DNA of 64,000 nt from SZUA-320 sp963707875. Its GTDB lineage: Bacteria; Gemmatimonadota; Gemmatimonadetes; Gemmatimonadales; GWC2-71-9. How positions within the stretch are numbered: the stretch's first letter is position 1; each line of letters opens with the position of its first letter. The translations under genes and the position numbers were made by a program. The notes beneath the pieces are model-generated. The model had not been told where the DNA came from. It did not search any database and was given only the letters and a program-made list of their open reading frames with translations. Below, piece by piece: positions 50,889 through 60,848 of the stretch. Location of the stretch: positions 558,001 through 622,000 of the forward strand of contig CAVPRU010000014.1 in the NCBI GenBank assembly GCA_963707875.1, written 5' to 3'.

Positions 50889-51575
50889 TCAGTTGCTGGA
50901 ACTGAGCCGGATGGCCGCCTGCCCGTGGTCGAGATAGCTGGACCGGGCCAGAAAGGTCCGATCCGGATACCAGCCGAACACCACCACCCCGCCCTCGATC
51001 AATCGGACCAGCTGGCGGGCCGACTCCATGGGGACCGCCGGGCAACCTTCAGTGCGCCCCTGCCGCCCCGCCCGGGCCCTCGCCTCGGTCACGTTCGGGG
51101 TGCCGTGGATGACGATCCCGCGCCGAAGGGCGTTGTCGTTGATCCCGGGCTCGAGGCCTCGGAGCCGGAGGGACAGCCCGCGCACACCAACGTAGCTGTT
51201 GGCGGTGATGAAGGTGCCGAGACTCGACTGGTAGCTGCCGACGGCGTTGGAAAATGAGGTGGCCCAGGTGCCACCGGTGCGGGCGGCATGGGCGACGTGC
51301 TCGTGCATCAGCACCTCGGCCGTTGCCAGGTCGAGTACCCAGAGGCGCCGCTCCGTGGTGGGCCGGGAGTAGTCGATGATCACCAGGAGGGAGCGATCGG
51401 TCAGCCCCGCGGCCTGAGCCTGTTCATGGGCGGCGAGCCCGTGGGCCCAGGCTTCATGGGACATGCCTTCCGGGGGCCGGTCAAGACTCACCGGCCAGGG
51501 CCCGTAGGCCAGGTCGGCGGGCGCGCAGGCGGCCAGCGAAAGCAGGATCGGGACGAACGAGGTGAATCGGGACAC
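50889..51575 (-). CDS. L,D-transpeptidase-family lipoprotein
   Basis: 228 residues from GTG at 51575, which gives a lipoprotein leader (FVPILLSLAAC). The catalytic motif is GIVIHGTP followed by GRTEGCPAVP, the His and nucleophilic Cys of the murein L,D-transpeptidase catalytic-domain family (YkuD-like). These enzymes cross-link or modify peptidoglycan stem peptides in the periplasm. An open frame extends further upstream but without any similarity; the chosen start has the only export signal. Confidence 0.85.
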   Translation of the reverse strand: MSRFTSFVPILLSLAACAPADLAYGPWPVSLDRPPEGMSHEAWAHGLAAHEQAQAAGLTDRSLLVIIDYSRPTTERRLWVLDLATAEVLMHEHVAHAARTGGTWATSFSNAVGSYQSSLGTFITANSYVGVRGLSLRLRGLEPGINDNALRRGIVIHGTPNVTEARARAGRQGRTEGCPAVPMESARQLVRLIEGGVVVFGWYPDRTFLARSSYLDHGQAAIRLSSSN

Positions 51576-51823
51576 CGTACGGCCAGGGGCAAGGGACGTG
51601 CCCCGGCGGCCACCCCCCCGAGTTCCGGGGCCAAAGGGGCCCACCCCCCAACGACTTGCGGTGCCGTTGCGTACAGGGGAGGACCGGCAGGAGGAGGGGA
51701 TCTCCAGGCCGGCACCATGGCAAAGCGCACCAGCAGCACCCGTTCCTTGTCCCACGGCCCCGCCGGGGGGCAAGTTGAGGCGGCTTCACCGATCTCCTTT
51801 CTCACCCTCAGGTAGGACACGCC

Positions 51824-54400
51824 ATGATCACCAGCCGTCACCTCGCGTGGACCGCTCTGCTGGGCCTCGGCCTGGCATGCAGCAAGCAGACCCCGACCCC
51901 CACCCCTGCTCCGCAGCAAGCCCGACCGAGCCCCGAAGCCGCCCCTGCCGGCCCCGCCGAGGAGGCCGCCGCAGCACGCCCGACCAGCCAGGGTCCGGGC
52001 GGCGCTCCTGGTGGCCCGACCGCCGAGGCCCAGCCGCGCCCCTACAACCGGGTCATCACCGCGGCCGCGAAGACCCGGGCCGGGCTGTTCAAGACCCACA
52101 TGGTCGGCACCCGGCTCTACTTCGAAATCCCGACCGCCAGGCTGGGGGAGGAACTCCTGCTGGTGATTCGGGGCGCCAAAGTACCGGTCAACGCGGGATA
52201 CGGCGGGCAGCAGGTGGGACCGACCCGGGTGGTGCGGTGGGACCGGATGGGGAATCGGGTGATCCTGAAGGAGGTCTCGTTCGAGACGGTGGCCGATTCG
52301 ATGAACCCGATCTACCAGGCCGTGAAGAACTCCAACAATGACATCGTGCTCGGCGCCTTCAACGTCGAGGCCTGGGGACCGGACAGTGCCGCGGTGATCG
52401 AGGTGAGCCGGCTGTACACCGCACCGCCGCCGGAACTGGGCCCGGGCGCCCGGGTGCGCGGCCAGCCTGACCCCAACCGGTCGTTCGTGGAGCGAGTGCT
52501 TTCCTTCCCCACCAACGTGGAAGTCGAAGCCACCCTGACCTATCCACCCCCACCACAAACCGGTCCGGCCCCGGCGGGCAATCCGTTCGCGCCCACCGCT
52601 ACCGGGACCGCATCGATCCTGATGCACTGGAGCATGATCCAGCTGCCGGCCAGGCCGATGATGCCCAGGCTGGCCGACAGGCGGATCGGGTTCTTCTCGC
52701 TGCAGCAGATCGACTACGGCCGCCCGGAGCAGCGGAGCGAGACCCGTCGCTACATCGTCCGCTGGCGGCTGGAGAAGAAGGATCCCAGCGCGGCGCGGTC
52801 GGAGCCGATCAAGCCGATCACCTATTACGTCGACCCGGCCACCCCGGACTGGCTCAAGCCGTATGTCCGGCAGGGCATCGAGGATTGGCAGCCGGCGTTC
52901 GAGGCGGCCGGTTTCCGGCGGGCCATCGTGGCCGCCGACGCGCCGAGCAAGGAACAGGACCCAGACTGGTCCCCCGAAGATGCCCGGTACAGTGTGGTGC
53001 GCTGGCTCGCCTCCACCATCGAGAATGCCACCGGTCCCAATGTGCACGATCCGCGAACCGGAGAGATCCTCGAGTCCGATATCTACATGTATCACAACAT
53101 CATGAGCCTGCAGCGGTCGTGGTACTTCACCCAGGTCGGCCATCTCGACCCCCGGGCCCGGCAGTGGCCGTTTCCCGATGAGCTGATGGGAAGGCTGGTC
53201 CGTTTCGTGGTGGCCCACGAAGTGGGCCACACGCTGGGCTTCCAGCACGACCAGAAGGGCAGTTCCACCTACCCGGTGGACTCGGTCCGGAGCAAGACCT
53301 GGGTGGCCCGGATGGGGCATTCCCCCTCGATCATGGACTACAGCCGGTTCAACTACACGGCCCAGCCGGAAGACGGCATTCCGGTGGAGAACCTGATTCC
53401 CGGCATCGGACCGTGGGACAAGTATGTCACCCGTTGGGGCTACACGCCGATCCCGGAGGCCCGGACCCCCGATGCGGAGCGGCCGACCCTCGACCGCTGG
53501 GCCCGGGAGCAGGACGCGACGCCCTGGTACCGCTTCAACCTGTCGGACAGCCGAGGCTCCGATCCGGGAGATCAGAGCGAGGCGGTGGGTGATGCCGATC
53601 CGGTCAAGGCTACCGGTTGGGGACTCAAGAGCATCAAGCAGATCATCCCCCTGCTGATCCCGGCCACGGTCCAGGAGGGCCGCGACTACGCCGACCTGGA
53701 CCAGATGTACGGCCGGCTGATCCAGCAGTGGACTCGGGAGATGAACCATGTGGCGATCATGGTCGGCGGGGCGGACGCCCAGGAGAAGTACGCCGGTCAG
53801 GCCGGGCCTCGGTATACCCCGTGGTCCAAGGCCCGCCAGAAGGAGGCGGTGGCCTTCCTGAATGCCAACGCCCTCGCCACACCGAGCTACTTCCTGGACA
53901 CTGGGATCCTGCGCCTGATCGAGGTCGAGGGAGCGCTCCGCCGGATCAACCAGGCCCAAAGCAGCGTGCTCAACACCCTGTTCAACGACCGGCGGCTGGA
54001 GCGGCTGATCGAGTTCGAGGCGCTGGCGGCGTCTCCGCGCGAGGCGTATGGGTTGCCGGAAATGCTGGCCGATGTTCGGAGCGGCGTCTGGGCAGAACTG
54101 GGGGGGAGTGGGGCGATCCCGGCGCCGCGCCGGGAACTGCAGCGCAGCTACCTGGCGCTGGTCGCAAACAAGATCAACCCACCGGCCAGCGCCGCCCCGG
54201 CGGGAGTCCCATCGCAGTTTGCGGCCAACTTTGCCCCGGCCCGGGCCACCAGCGACATCAAGGCGGCGTTCCGGGCTGAACTCCGGACCCTCGATGCCGC
54301 AGCCGCCTCGGCGATCGGCCGCACGAACGACCGGATGACCAGGGCCCACCTGCAGGATGTGCGGGACCAGATCAAGGAGATCCTCGAACCCGGCAAGTAG
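51824..54400 (+). CDS. Metzincin metalloprotease with DUF5117-type domain
   Basis: 858 residues, lipobox-like LGLGLAC and a Pro/Ala-rich linker. The DUF5117/5118-type N-terminal region is followed by a metzincin core: AHEVGHTLGFQHD (HExxHxxGxxH) near residue 465 and the Met-turn SIMDY about 40 residues later, then a helical C-terminal DUF. This layout is common in Bacteroidota and Gemmatimonadota secreted proteases. The gene is followed by a strong terminator. The 248-nt gap upstream (51576-51823) shows no further feature beyond a weak ribosome binding site. Confidence 0.88.
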   Translation: MITSRHLAWTALLGLGLACSKQTPTPTPAPQQARPSPEAAPAGPAEEAAAARPTSQGPGGAPGGPTAEAQPRPYNRVITAAAKTRAGLFKTHMVGTRLYFEIPTARLGEELLLVIRGAKVPVNAGYGGQQVGPTRVVRWDRMGNRVILKEVSFETVADSMNPIYQAVKNSNNDIVLGAFNVEAWGPDSAAVIEVSRLYTAPPPELGPGARVRGQPDPNRSFVERVLSFPTNVEVEATLTYPPPPQTGPAPAGNPFAPTATGTASILMHWSMIQLPARPMMPRLADRRIGFFSLQQIDYGRPEQRSETRRYIVRWRLEKKDPSAARSEPIKPITYYVDPATPDWLKPYVRQGIEDWQPAFEAAGFRRAIVAADAPSKEQDPDWSPEDARYSVVRWLASTIENATGPNVHDPRTGEILESDIYMYHNIMSLQRSWYFTQVGHLDPRARQWPFPDELMGRLVRFVVAHEVGHTLGFQHDQKGSSTYPVDSVRSKTWVARMGHSPSIMDYSRFNYTAQPEDGIPVENLIPGIGPWDKYVTRWGYTPIPEARTPDAERPTLDRWAREQDATPWYRFNLSDSRGSDPGDQSEAVGDADPVKATGWGLKSIKQIIPLLIPATVQEGRDYADLDQMYGRLIQQWTREMNHVAIMVGGADAQEKYAGQAGPRYTPWSKARQKEAVAFLNANALATPSYFLDTGILRLIEVEGALRRINQAQSSVLNTLFNDRRLERLIEFEALAASPREAYGLPEMLADVRSGVWAELGGSGAIPAPRRELQRSYLALVANKINPPASAAPAGVPSQFAANFAPARATSDIKAAFRAELRTLDAAAASAIGRTNDRMTRAHLQDVRDQIKEILEPGK

Positions 54401-54425
54401 CCGGTTCAGGCCAGGAGGGAAACAC

Positions 54426-54454
54426 AGCGGGCCCGGTCGGTGACCGGGCCCGCT
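54426..54454 (+). terminator. Intrinsic terminator after the metzincin gene
   Basis: Perfect 13-bp stem AGCGGGCCCGGTC (54426-54438), loop GGT, complement (54442-54454), followed by GCCCGTT. It can also serve the convergent tryptophanase gene. Confidence 0.75.
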
Positions 54455-54475
54455 GCCCGTTCAGGAACTCGCCGG

Positions 54476-55849
54476 TCAGGCGCGGGGAGGTCCGATTTCT
54501 TCGAACCGGGCGGTGAAGTGCCGAAGCACCGGCGGCACCTCCGTCATCCGGAGCCCGGAGAGCTCCGAACGCCGCGCGTGAAGTTCGATGACCACCTCGG
54601 CCACGTAATCGATGTGGCTCTGGGTATAGACCCGGCGCGGAATGGCCAGCCGGACCAATTCCATCGGCGGCGGCGGGCGGCCGGGTCCACCGAACATCAC
54701 GCTCCCGATTTCCACCGCCCGGATCCCGCCCACGCGGTACAGGCCGCAGACCACTGCCTGCCCGGGAAACTGCTCCGGCGGGATGTGGGGACAGAACGCC
54801 TTTGCGTCCAGGTAGATGGCGTGTCCCCCGGGCGGTTCCACGATGGCGATCCCGGCCGCCAGCAGCCGTTCCCCCAGGTACTCGACACTCCGGATCCGGT
54901 AAGCCAGGTAGTCCTCGTCCAGCACCTCGGCAAACCCCTGGGCCATGGCCTCCAGATCGCGCCCCGCCAACCCGCCGTAGGTGACGTACCCCTCGGTGAG
55001 GATGAGCAGCGCACTGGCCCGGCGGAAGAGCGCTTCATCCCGGAGCAGCAGCACCCCGCCGATGTTGACCAGCCCGTCCTTCTTGGCGGAAATGGTCGCC
55101 CCATCGGCCAGGTCGAACATCTCGCGGACGATGGAGGCCACCGGGCGCCCCACCTGGCCGTCCTCCCGCTGGTGGATGAACCAGGCGTTCTCGGCGAAAC
55201 GGCAGGCGTCGAGAAAGAGGGGAATCCCGTGCCGGTCGCACACCGCTCGCACCGCACGGAGATTGGCCAGACTGACCGGCTGACCCCCGCCGCTGTTGTT
55301 GGTCACGGTGACCATGACCAGCGGAATCCGGTCAGCGCCCACCCGGGAGATCAGTTCCTCCAGAGCCGCCACGTCCAGGTTTCCCTTGAACGGGTGGCGG
55401 TTCGACGGGTCGCGACCCTCGGCGGTCAGCAGGTCCACCGCCTCGGCCCCGCTGTGCTCCACATTGGCCCGGGTGGTATCGAAGTGGGTGTTGTTGGGGA
55501 CCACCTTCCCGGGACCCCCGACCAGCTCGAACAGGAGCCGCTCGCTGGCCCGTCCCTGGTGGGTCGGAAGGATGTGACCAAATCCAGTGATCGTGCGGAG
55601 CCGCTGCTCGAAGTGAAAGAACGAAGTGGCCCCGGCGTACGATTCATCGGCCCGCATCATCCCCGACCACTGTTCGCTGCTCATCGCCCCGGTGCCCGAG
55701 TCGGTCAGCAGATCGATCAGGACGCAGTCGGCTCGAATCAGGAACGGATTGAACCCCGCGGCGAGCAGCACCGCCTCGCGCTGCTCGGGGGTCGTCATCC
55801 GGATCGGCTCGACGGTCTTGATCCGGAACGGCTCGATGATGGTTTTCAC
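54476..55849 (-). CDS. tnaA: Tryptophanase (tryptophan indole-lyase family)
   Basis: 457 residues from GTG at 55849 (VKTIIEPFRIKTVEPIRMTT), the family N-terminus, overlapping the upstream stop (GTGA). PLP-dependent beta-eliminating lyase: DACRFAENAWFI, PLP-lysine in TISAKKDGLVNIGG, and PTHQGRASERLLFELVGG near the cofactor. It converts tryptophan to indole, pyruvate and ammonia, or tyrosine to phenol if it is a tyrosine phenol-lyase; the two cannot be separated by eye. Confidence 0.88.
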   Translation of the reverse strand: MKTIIEPFRIKTVEPIRMTTPEQREAVLLAAGFNPFLIRADCVLIDLLTDSGTGAMSSEQWSGMMRADESYAGATSFFHFEQRLRTITGFGHILPTHQGRASERLLFELVGGPGKVVPNNTHFDTTRANVEHSGAEAVDLLTAEGRDPSNRHPFKGNLDVAALEELISRVGADRIPLVMVTVTNNSGGGQPVSLANLRAVRAVCDRHGIPLFLDACRFAENAWFIHQREDGQVGRPVASIVREMFDLADGATISAKKDGLVNIGGVLLLRDEALFRRASALLILTEGYVTYGGLAGRDLEAMAQGFAEVLDEDYLAYRIRSVEYLGERLLAAGIAIVEPPGGHAIYLDAKAFCPHIPPEQFPGQAVVCGLYRVGGIRAVEIGSVMFGGPGRPPPPMELVRLAIPRRVYTQSHIDYVAEVVIELHARRSELSGLRMTEVPPVLRHFTARFEEIGPPRA

Positions 55850-57306
55850 CCCGGGGGCATCCCGCCCTTGGGCATCAGGTAGTCGAGCACCTCGGCGGCC
55901 GAGTAGCTGGTGCGATCTCCCGCGAACTCGGCGATCCGCATCAGGTCGTCGCCACTGGTCACTATCGGCAGTTCGGCCGCCTCGTCCCGCAGCTGACCGT
56001 GCCCGATGACGGCCAGCAGACCATTGCAGAGACAGCGGCGTCCGACGGTGTCCTCCAGGGCTCCACCCTTCTGCACGAAGGTGTCCACCGGCTCGCTGGC
56101 ACATCGGTAGCCGATGCCGCCGCCCGGCTTCTGATAGGCGATTCGGAGATACCCCAGATCACAGATCCGCTCTCGGGGTTTGACCAACTCCGGTGCCGCG
56201 GGCCATTCCACCACCTTGAACGGGTATCCGGTGGGCGAGGCCCGGGGGTCGGTCCGGACCCGGGCCTTACCGCGAAGGGCGGCCGAAAGGACAGAATGCT
56301 TGATGGTGTGATCCAGCCCCGACTCCTCGGAATAGGCAAAGAGGGTCCCCACCTGGATCCCGGCGGCCCCTTCCGCCAACGCGGTGGCCAGTCCCTGCGG
56401 CGATCCGGTCCCACCCGCGAGCCAGAATGGGAGCCCCAGCGGCTTGACCTGTTCCAGGTCCACCACATCCCGGGGACCATAGACCGGCTCGCCCTTGTCG
56501 CTGAGTTCCGGCCGGCCCCGCGGAGGCGCGTTGTGTCCCCCGGCGACCGGGGCCTCGAAGATGAACCCGTCGACTCGGCCAGTCGCCTTCCGGGCGAGCA
56601 CGGTGGCCAGGGAATGGCTGGCCACGATGGCCAGGAACCTGGGACGCACCAGCACCGGCGGCGGCCCGTCCCAGCAGTCCGCCGGATTGAACTCGAGCCA
56701 GGCCGCCTCGGTCGAGGGCAGGCCTTCGACCTCGAGCCGGAGCCGGGCGGGCTGGTGCACCGCGAGCTGGTCGAGCACCCCGGGGATCTCTCTCGGGATC
56801 CCCGCCCCCATCAGCACCCAGCCAACCCCGGCCAGCATCGCCCCATAGAGGGTCGGAATGGTAGGGAGCTGGATCTTGGTGAGCAGGTTGATGCCGATCT
56901 GCCCCCGGTGGCCTTCCCGAGCCAGCCAGACCTCGACGAACGACGCGATCATCAGCAGTTCCTGCGAGGAGCGCTTCATGCGTTGCTGGAGCAACGGGAT
57001 CAGCCGATACTGGGTGCCCGGGGGCCGTCCTTCCGCCAGGAAGTACTTGCTCAGAACCTGATCCGCCACCCGCGGGATGGGAAACGCGGCCATGGCCCGT
57101 CGGAGGTGTCCGCCCGGGTCGCCGTCCTGGAGCCGGCGGACCAGCACCGAGTCGATACCGGTCCCGGAAACTACCCCGAGCTGCCCGCGCATGGCGACGG
57201 CTTTCGCCAGCTGCCAACTCGAGACGGCGGCACCCATCCCACCCTGGATGATCCGGGGAAGTTCGGTGCGGTCAGGCATCGTGGCGTGGTCCTCGGTCTG
57301 GCTCAT
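55846..57306 (-). CDS. Nitronate monooxygenase-like flavoprotein (2-nitropropane dioxygenase family)
   Basis: 486 residues from ATG at 57306, which overlaps the preceding stop (ATGA). TIM-barrel FMN enzyme: PRIIQGGMGAAVSSWQLAKA, GRVDGFIFEAPVAGGHNAPP with the FMN-contacting GGH, LAGGTGSPQGLATALAEGAA and IQVGTLFAYSEESG. An unusual C-terminal extension has VGRRCLCNGLLAVIGHG with two closely spaced cysteines. Members oxidise nitronates, but homologues also act as enoyl reductases. Middle gene of a three-gene overlapping operon. Confidence 0.83.
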   Translation of the reverse strand: MSQTEDHATMPDRTELPRIIQGGMGAAVSSWQLAKAVAMRGQLGVVSGTGIDSVLVRRLQDGDPGGHLRRAMAAFPIPRVADQVLSKYFLAEGRPPGTQYRLIPLLQQRMKRSSQELLMIASFVEVWLAREGHRGQIGINLLTKIQLPTIPTLYGAMLAGVGWVLMGAGIPREIPGVLDQLAVHQPARLRLEVEGLPSTEAAWLEFNPADCWDGPPPVLVRPRFLAIVASHSLATVLARKATGRVDGFIFEAPVAGGHNAPPRGRPELSDKGEPVYGPRDVVDLEQVKPLGLPFWLAGGTGSPQGLATALAEGAAGIQVGTLFAYSEESGLDHTIKHSVLSAALRGKARVRTDPRASPTGYPFKVVEWPAAPELVKPRERICDLGYLRIAYQKPGGGIGYRCASEPVDTFVQKGGALEDTVGRRCLCNGLLAVIGHGQLRDEAAELPIVTSGDDLMRIAEFAGDRTSYSAAEVLDYLMPKGGMPPG

Positions 57307-58181
57307 GGCGACACCGGGCGGTCGGCGACGAAGGCGACCCATCGGCCGTTCGGACTCGCGGCCAGTCGGGTGATGGTGGTGAACCCCAGGGATGCAAAGT
57401 CCCGCCGGGAGCTCCCACCTCAGCTTGCGCTCGTCCCACTCGTACAGGATGGTCCCGGACGCCATGAGCAGTGAACCCGGGGCCCGCCAAGACAAAGTCC
57501 TCCCGGCCGGGCAGAGTCGGGGCCACCTCCGTCATGCTCCGGGTGGCAAGATCGAGGGTGCGGATGACCCACCGGGCCGAGTCGGACTGGTCGACGAAGC
57601 TCACGGCTCGGACTCCCGGGACCTTCTTCAGGGCGCGGCCGATCCGGCCGGTGACCGTCTCGGCCGTGCCCTTCCGCACGTCCGCCACCTGGAGAGTGGA
57701 CGGATTCCCCAGCACATAGAGCACCACGGTCGAAGCTATCGGCCCAGGCGTGGTATCCCACCGGCTTGGTGTCGGCCAGCAGCGGGACCGCCGTCCGTCC
57801 ATTCATCGAGAAGGCCCAGAGTCGTTGACTGCTGTCCGCCTCCACCCGCACCACCGAGAAGGCCAGTCCGTCCGGCATCACCTGTGGGGAGTATTCGCTC
57901 TCGGCGGTGGCGGTGAGGGGCATGGTGACATGCTGGGCAACATCGTAGCGGTAGATCTCCGTCTGACCATCGCGGGCCGAACTGTAGAGTACCCACCGAC
58001 CGTCAGGAGAAAACGACGGCTGGTTATCGTACCCTGGCCGGTCCGTCAGGTTGCGCGCGTCGCCAGCCTTCCCGCCCCAGCGCACCAGCCAGACATCGGT
58101 GGAGGGCGGAGCCTGCTGGGCCGAGAGGCCGATCGGGGCTCCCCACGCGAGGATCAGCGACCAGGTCAGGCGACTGGGCAT
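57303..58181 (-). CDS. Secreted TolB/PD40-like beta-propeller protein, frameshifted
   Basis: ATG at 58181 with signal peptide (SLILAWGAPIGLSAQQ). Propeller repeats include the PD40 motif QPSFSPDGRWVLYSSARDG and EYSPQVMPDGLAFSVVRVE. The frame breaks near 57740 (then STVVLYVLGNPSTLQVADVR), near 57480 (then GSLLMASGTILYEWDERK) and near 57400 (then ASLGFTTITRLAASPNGRW), and ends at TGA 57303-57305, overlapping the next gene. Pieces fit one propeller of about 292 residues, so sequence errors are likely. Function unknown. Confidence 0.7.
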
Positions 58182-58397
58182 CGCTACTCTGATCTGGGCG
58201 GATGCGGAGGGGGCAAGAGCCACCAGCCCGCGGGCCAAGGCAAGGGGGGGCGAATCATCCGGCAAAAATAACCCACCGGCCCATTCAGGCGCGAATCTCC
58301 CGTTGCCGGTTGCCAGGACCCCCGGGAACACCACCATTGCCGGCCGATCCGGTCCCCCCTAGTCTCCATCCGCCCTTCCCTTCCCGGAGACATCCTC

Positions 58398-59305
58398 GTG
58401 CTGACTCTGAAGACCGCCCTGCTCGGTGCGCTCGCGTTGGTGACCGTGTGGTTCATCGTCTCCTGGGCCCGGTGGTTGCGGGCGCGGCGCGGGACCGGGA
58501 CGCCGGATGCTCCCGGCCGGCCCACCCTGTGGGAAACGGGGGTCGGATTCGTCACCAACTTCTTCGACACCCTGGGCATCGGGTCGTACGCCCCGACGAC
58601 CGCCATCTTCAAGCTCCGAGGGATGGTTCCGGATGAGCGGATTCCCGGAACCCTGACCGTGGGACACGCTTTCCCCGCCATCGTACAGGCCTTCATCTAC
58701 ATCTCGATCGTGGAGGTCGACCCCGTGACCCTGGTCCTCCTCATCGCGCTGGCGATCCTGGGCGCCGGGCTGGGCGCCGGGTTCGTGGCCCGGTGGCCGA
58801 GACGGAAGGTCCAGTTCGGCATGGGGTTCGCTCTGCTCGCGGCCGCCGCGCTCTTCGTGCTGAAGAACCTCGACGAGATGCAGGGGTCGCCGATCTTCCC
58901 CGGCGGGGAAGCCTTGGCCTGGATGGAGGGCTGCTGGTGATCGCCGTGGCCGGGAACTTCCTGCTCGGGGCCCTGATGACCATCGGGGTGGGGCTCTATG
59001 CCCCGTGCCTGATCATGATCAGCCTGCTGGGGATGGACCCGCGTGCCGCCTTCCCCATCATGATGGGCTCCTGCGCCTTCCTGATGCCGGTGGCCGGCAC
59101 CAAGTTCGCCCGGGCCGGCAGCTACCAGGCGTCGTCCGCCCTGGGCCTGACCTTGGGCGGCGTGCCGGCGGTGCTTCTGGCCGCCTTCATCGTGAAGTCC
59201 CTCCCCCTCACCATGCTCCGCTGGCTGGTGGTGGTGGTAGTCCTCTACTCATCGCTGATGATGATCCGGTCGGGCGTCCGGGAAGGGCGGACCCGGGCGG
59301 CCTGA
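58398..59305 (+). CDS. TauE/SafE-family permease, one frameshift
   Basis: GTG start at 58398, GGAGA at 8-nt spacing. The first frame gives several membrane segments (LLGALALVTVWFIVSW, LVLLIALAILGAGLGAGFV) and the TauE-like NFFDTLGIGSYAPTTAI; near 58920 the frame shifts by one base and continues LVIAVAGNFLLGALMTIGVG, MMGSCAFLMPVAGTKFARAG and a final LRWLVVVVVLYSSLMMI to 59305. Joined length about 302 residues with eight to nine segments, as expected. The family exports or imports organosulfonates or sulfite; the substrate is not known here. Confidence 0.82.
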
Positions 59306-59385
59306 TCACGCCGGGCCGTGACGGAGTTGCCCCTTGCGGCGATGACAGTAGTTTCGAGGCACCAACTCACTTCGCTGGAGGAACC

Positions 59386-59792
59386 ATGACGAGCCAAAGC
59401 TGAATCCGCCCTGCAGGCCAAGACGATCATGCCGGGCCTGACGGTGAATGATCTTCCGAAGAGCATCGCCTTTTACGAAGGGCTCGGCTTTGCCGTCGGC
59501 GAACGCTGGGAGAATGAGGGTGTCCTGCTGGGCGTGATGCTGAGTGGTGGCGGCATTGGATTCGGGCCTCAGTCTGGACGACGGGAAGAAGGGAACGAAC
59601 CGGGTCAAGGGACTGGGGCTGCGTCTCTGGATCGGCACCGAGCAGGATATCGACGCCCTGGCCGCGGCCGCCAAGGCCGCGGGAGTCACGATGGAGAAGG
59701 AGCCGTACGATACCCCCTGGGAATCGCGGGCGTTTGATGTGATCGACCCCGATGGATTCGTCCTGACCGTCTCGAAGTGGACGGATAGCTAG
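59386..59792 (+). CDS. Glyoxalase/VOC-family protein, two frameshifts
   Basis: ATG 59386 with GGAGG 4 nt upstream. An extra A at CAAAGC (near 59396) shifts the frame and makes an apparent TGA at 59401; the main part reads MPGLTVNDLPKSIAFYEGLG and WENEGVLLGVMLSGGGIGFG, then near 59567 another indel, and finally LWIGTEQDIDALAAAAKAAG, DVIDPDGFVLTVSKWTD. It is a single VOC domain of about 135 residues. Metal-dependent VOC proteins include glyoxalases, dioxygenases and antibiotic-resistance proteins; the role is not determined. Confidence 0.78.
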
Positions 59793-60739
59793 TCGAGGGG
59801 CAGATCATCGATGTCGACCCAGGCGTCACCCTGCCAGACTTCGATCCGGGTGACGGGGTGAATCTCCCAGAGGGTCTTCCGGTAGCGTCCCAGGTGGTTC
59901 CGATGGGACGGGTCGAACATCAGCCAGCCGGAGATCCGCACCGGATCGTGTGAATCAAGCCACGGGTTGAGCCGCGCCGGGGTCCATTTCGGGTGATCGA
60001 TCCGGATCCGCGGCGTCGGCTCGATCACCACCGCTTCCGTTTCCCCCTCCCCCGGCCCTTTCACCAGGGCCATGTGCCAGTCCACTTCGGCTGCCCGCTT
60101 CATATGGCAGTTCGTTGATTCACCGCTGCCGCCGGTCTGCGGACGGATCGCGACCAGCCAGCCCACCACGGTGACCGCCACGCCCTCGTACCGGGCAATG
60201 ACCGCCAGGGATTCTGCCGGCCAGGCGGTTCGCAGGGTTGACCGGGTGGCCGGGTATTCGAGATCCCCGATGGCCTCGAAGGCCACCGGCCGGTAGCTGG
60301 CGGGCAGGTCCGTCCGGTTCTTGCGACGGTTGGTGGTGGTATCCCCGCCATCTCCCACCGCCGGGCACACGCTGTCCCGGACCGGGCTCCGCCAGTTGCC
60401 GGACAGGGGCGCCGGTTTGGGCCAGGCAGGATCGATCGCCGAGGCGGGAGAACCGGGCAGCAGCCCACCCAGGTCGGTCGGCTCGATCAGGCGGACATTG
60501 CTGGCCCAGACCCAGCCGGTCTCGTCCGATTCCTCCCGATACACGTGGTAGTAGTTGTTGGTCCTGGTGCTGTCGAGCAGCTCCACCTCCTCGGGTGGCA
60601 GCAGGAGGCGGTAGGGCGGTTGGCTGGTCGAGGGGTCGCGCCGGAGATTGACGTTCCGGTGCACCAGCACCATGGACTGGGCCGACAGGGGCACCGGCCC
60701 CAACAGCAGCCACCAGAGGATTCCCGCTCGCAACCGCAT
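59789..60739 (-). CDS. Secreted SH3b-like domain protein, unknown
   Basis: 316 residues from ATG at 60739, with GGGAGG upstream and signal peptide (LRAGILWWLLLGPVPLSAQ). About residues 20-90 look like a bacterial SH3 domain (VNLRRDPSTSQPPYRLLLPP, ETGWVWASNVRLIEP). The rest (VAVTVVGWLVAIRP, HMALVKGPGEGETEAVVIEP, VRISGWLMFDPSHRNHLG) is beta-rich, like OB-type nucleic-acid or ligand modules found in Gemmatimonadota secreted proteins. No catalytic motif seen. Divergent from the two-component pair. Confidence 0.7.
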   Translation of the reverse strand: MRLRAGILWWLLLGPVPLSAQSMVLVHRNVNLRRDPSTSQPPYRLLLPPEEVELLDSTRTNNYYHVYREESDETGWVWASNVRLIEPTDLGGLLPGSPASAIDPAWPKPAPLSGNWRSPVRDSVCPAVGDGGDTTTNRRKNRTDLPASYRPVAFEAIGDLEYPATRSTLRTAWPAESLAVIARYEGVAVTVVGWLVAIRPQTGGSGESTNCHMKRAAEVDWHMALVKGPGEGETEAVVIEPTPRIRIDHPKWTPARLNPWLDSHDPVRISGWLMFDPSHRNHLGRYRKTLWEIHPVTRIEVWQGDAWVDIDDLPLD

Positions 60740-60848
60740 CCCGGACCTCCCGTTGCCAGATTCTCGATCCAATGGTGGGAAGAGACGGCCCGGCCGTCAA
60801 TCCTCTCCCCCTTGCCCGAGGGGAGCGATCACGGTTTCTGTTGGCGCC

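Noticed and set aside
59386..59420. In-frame TGA at 59401 near the start of the VOC gene, considered as a second Sec codon
   Set aside because: An extra A in CAAAGC explains it: deleting it restores the frame to the VOC N-terminus. There is no redox motif around it and a second indel follows in the same gene.
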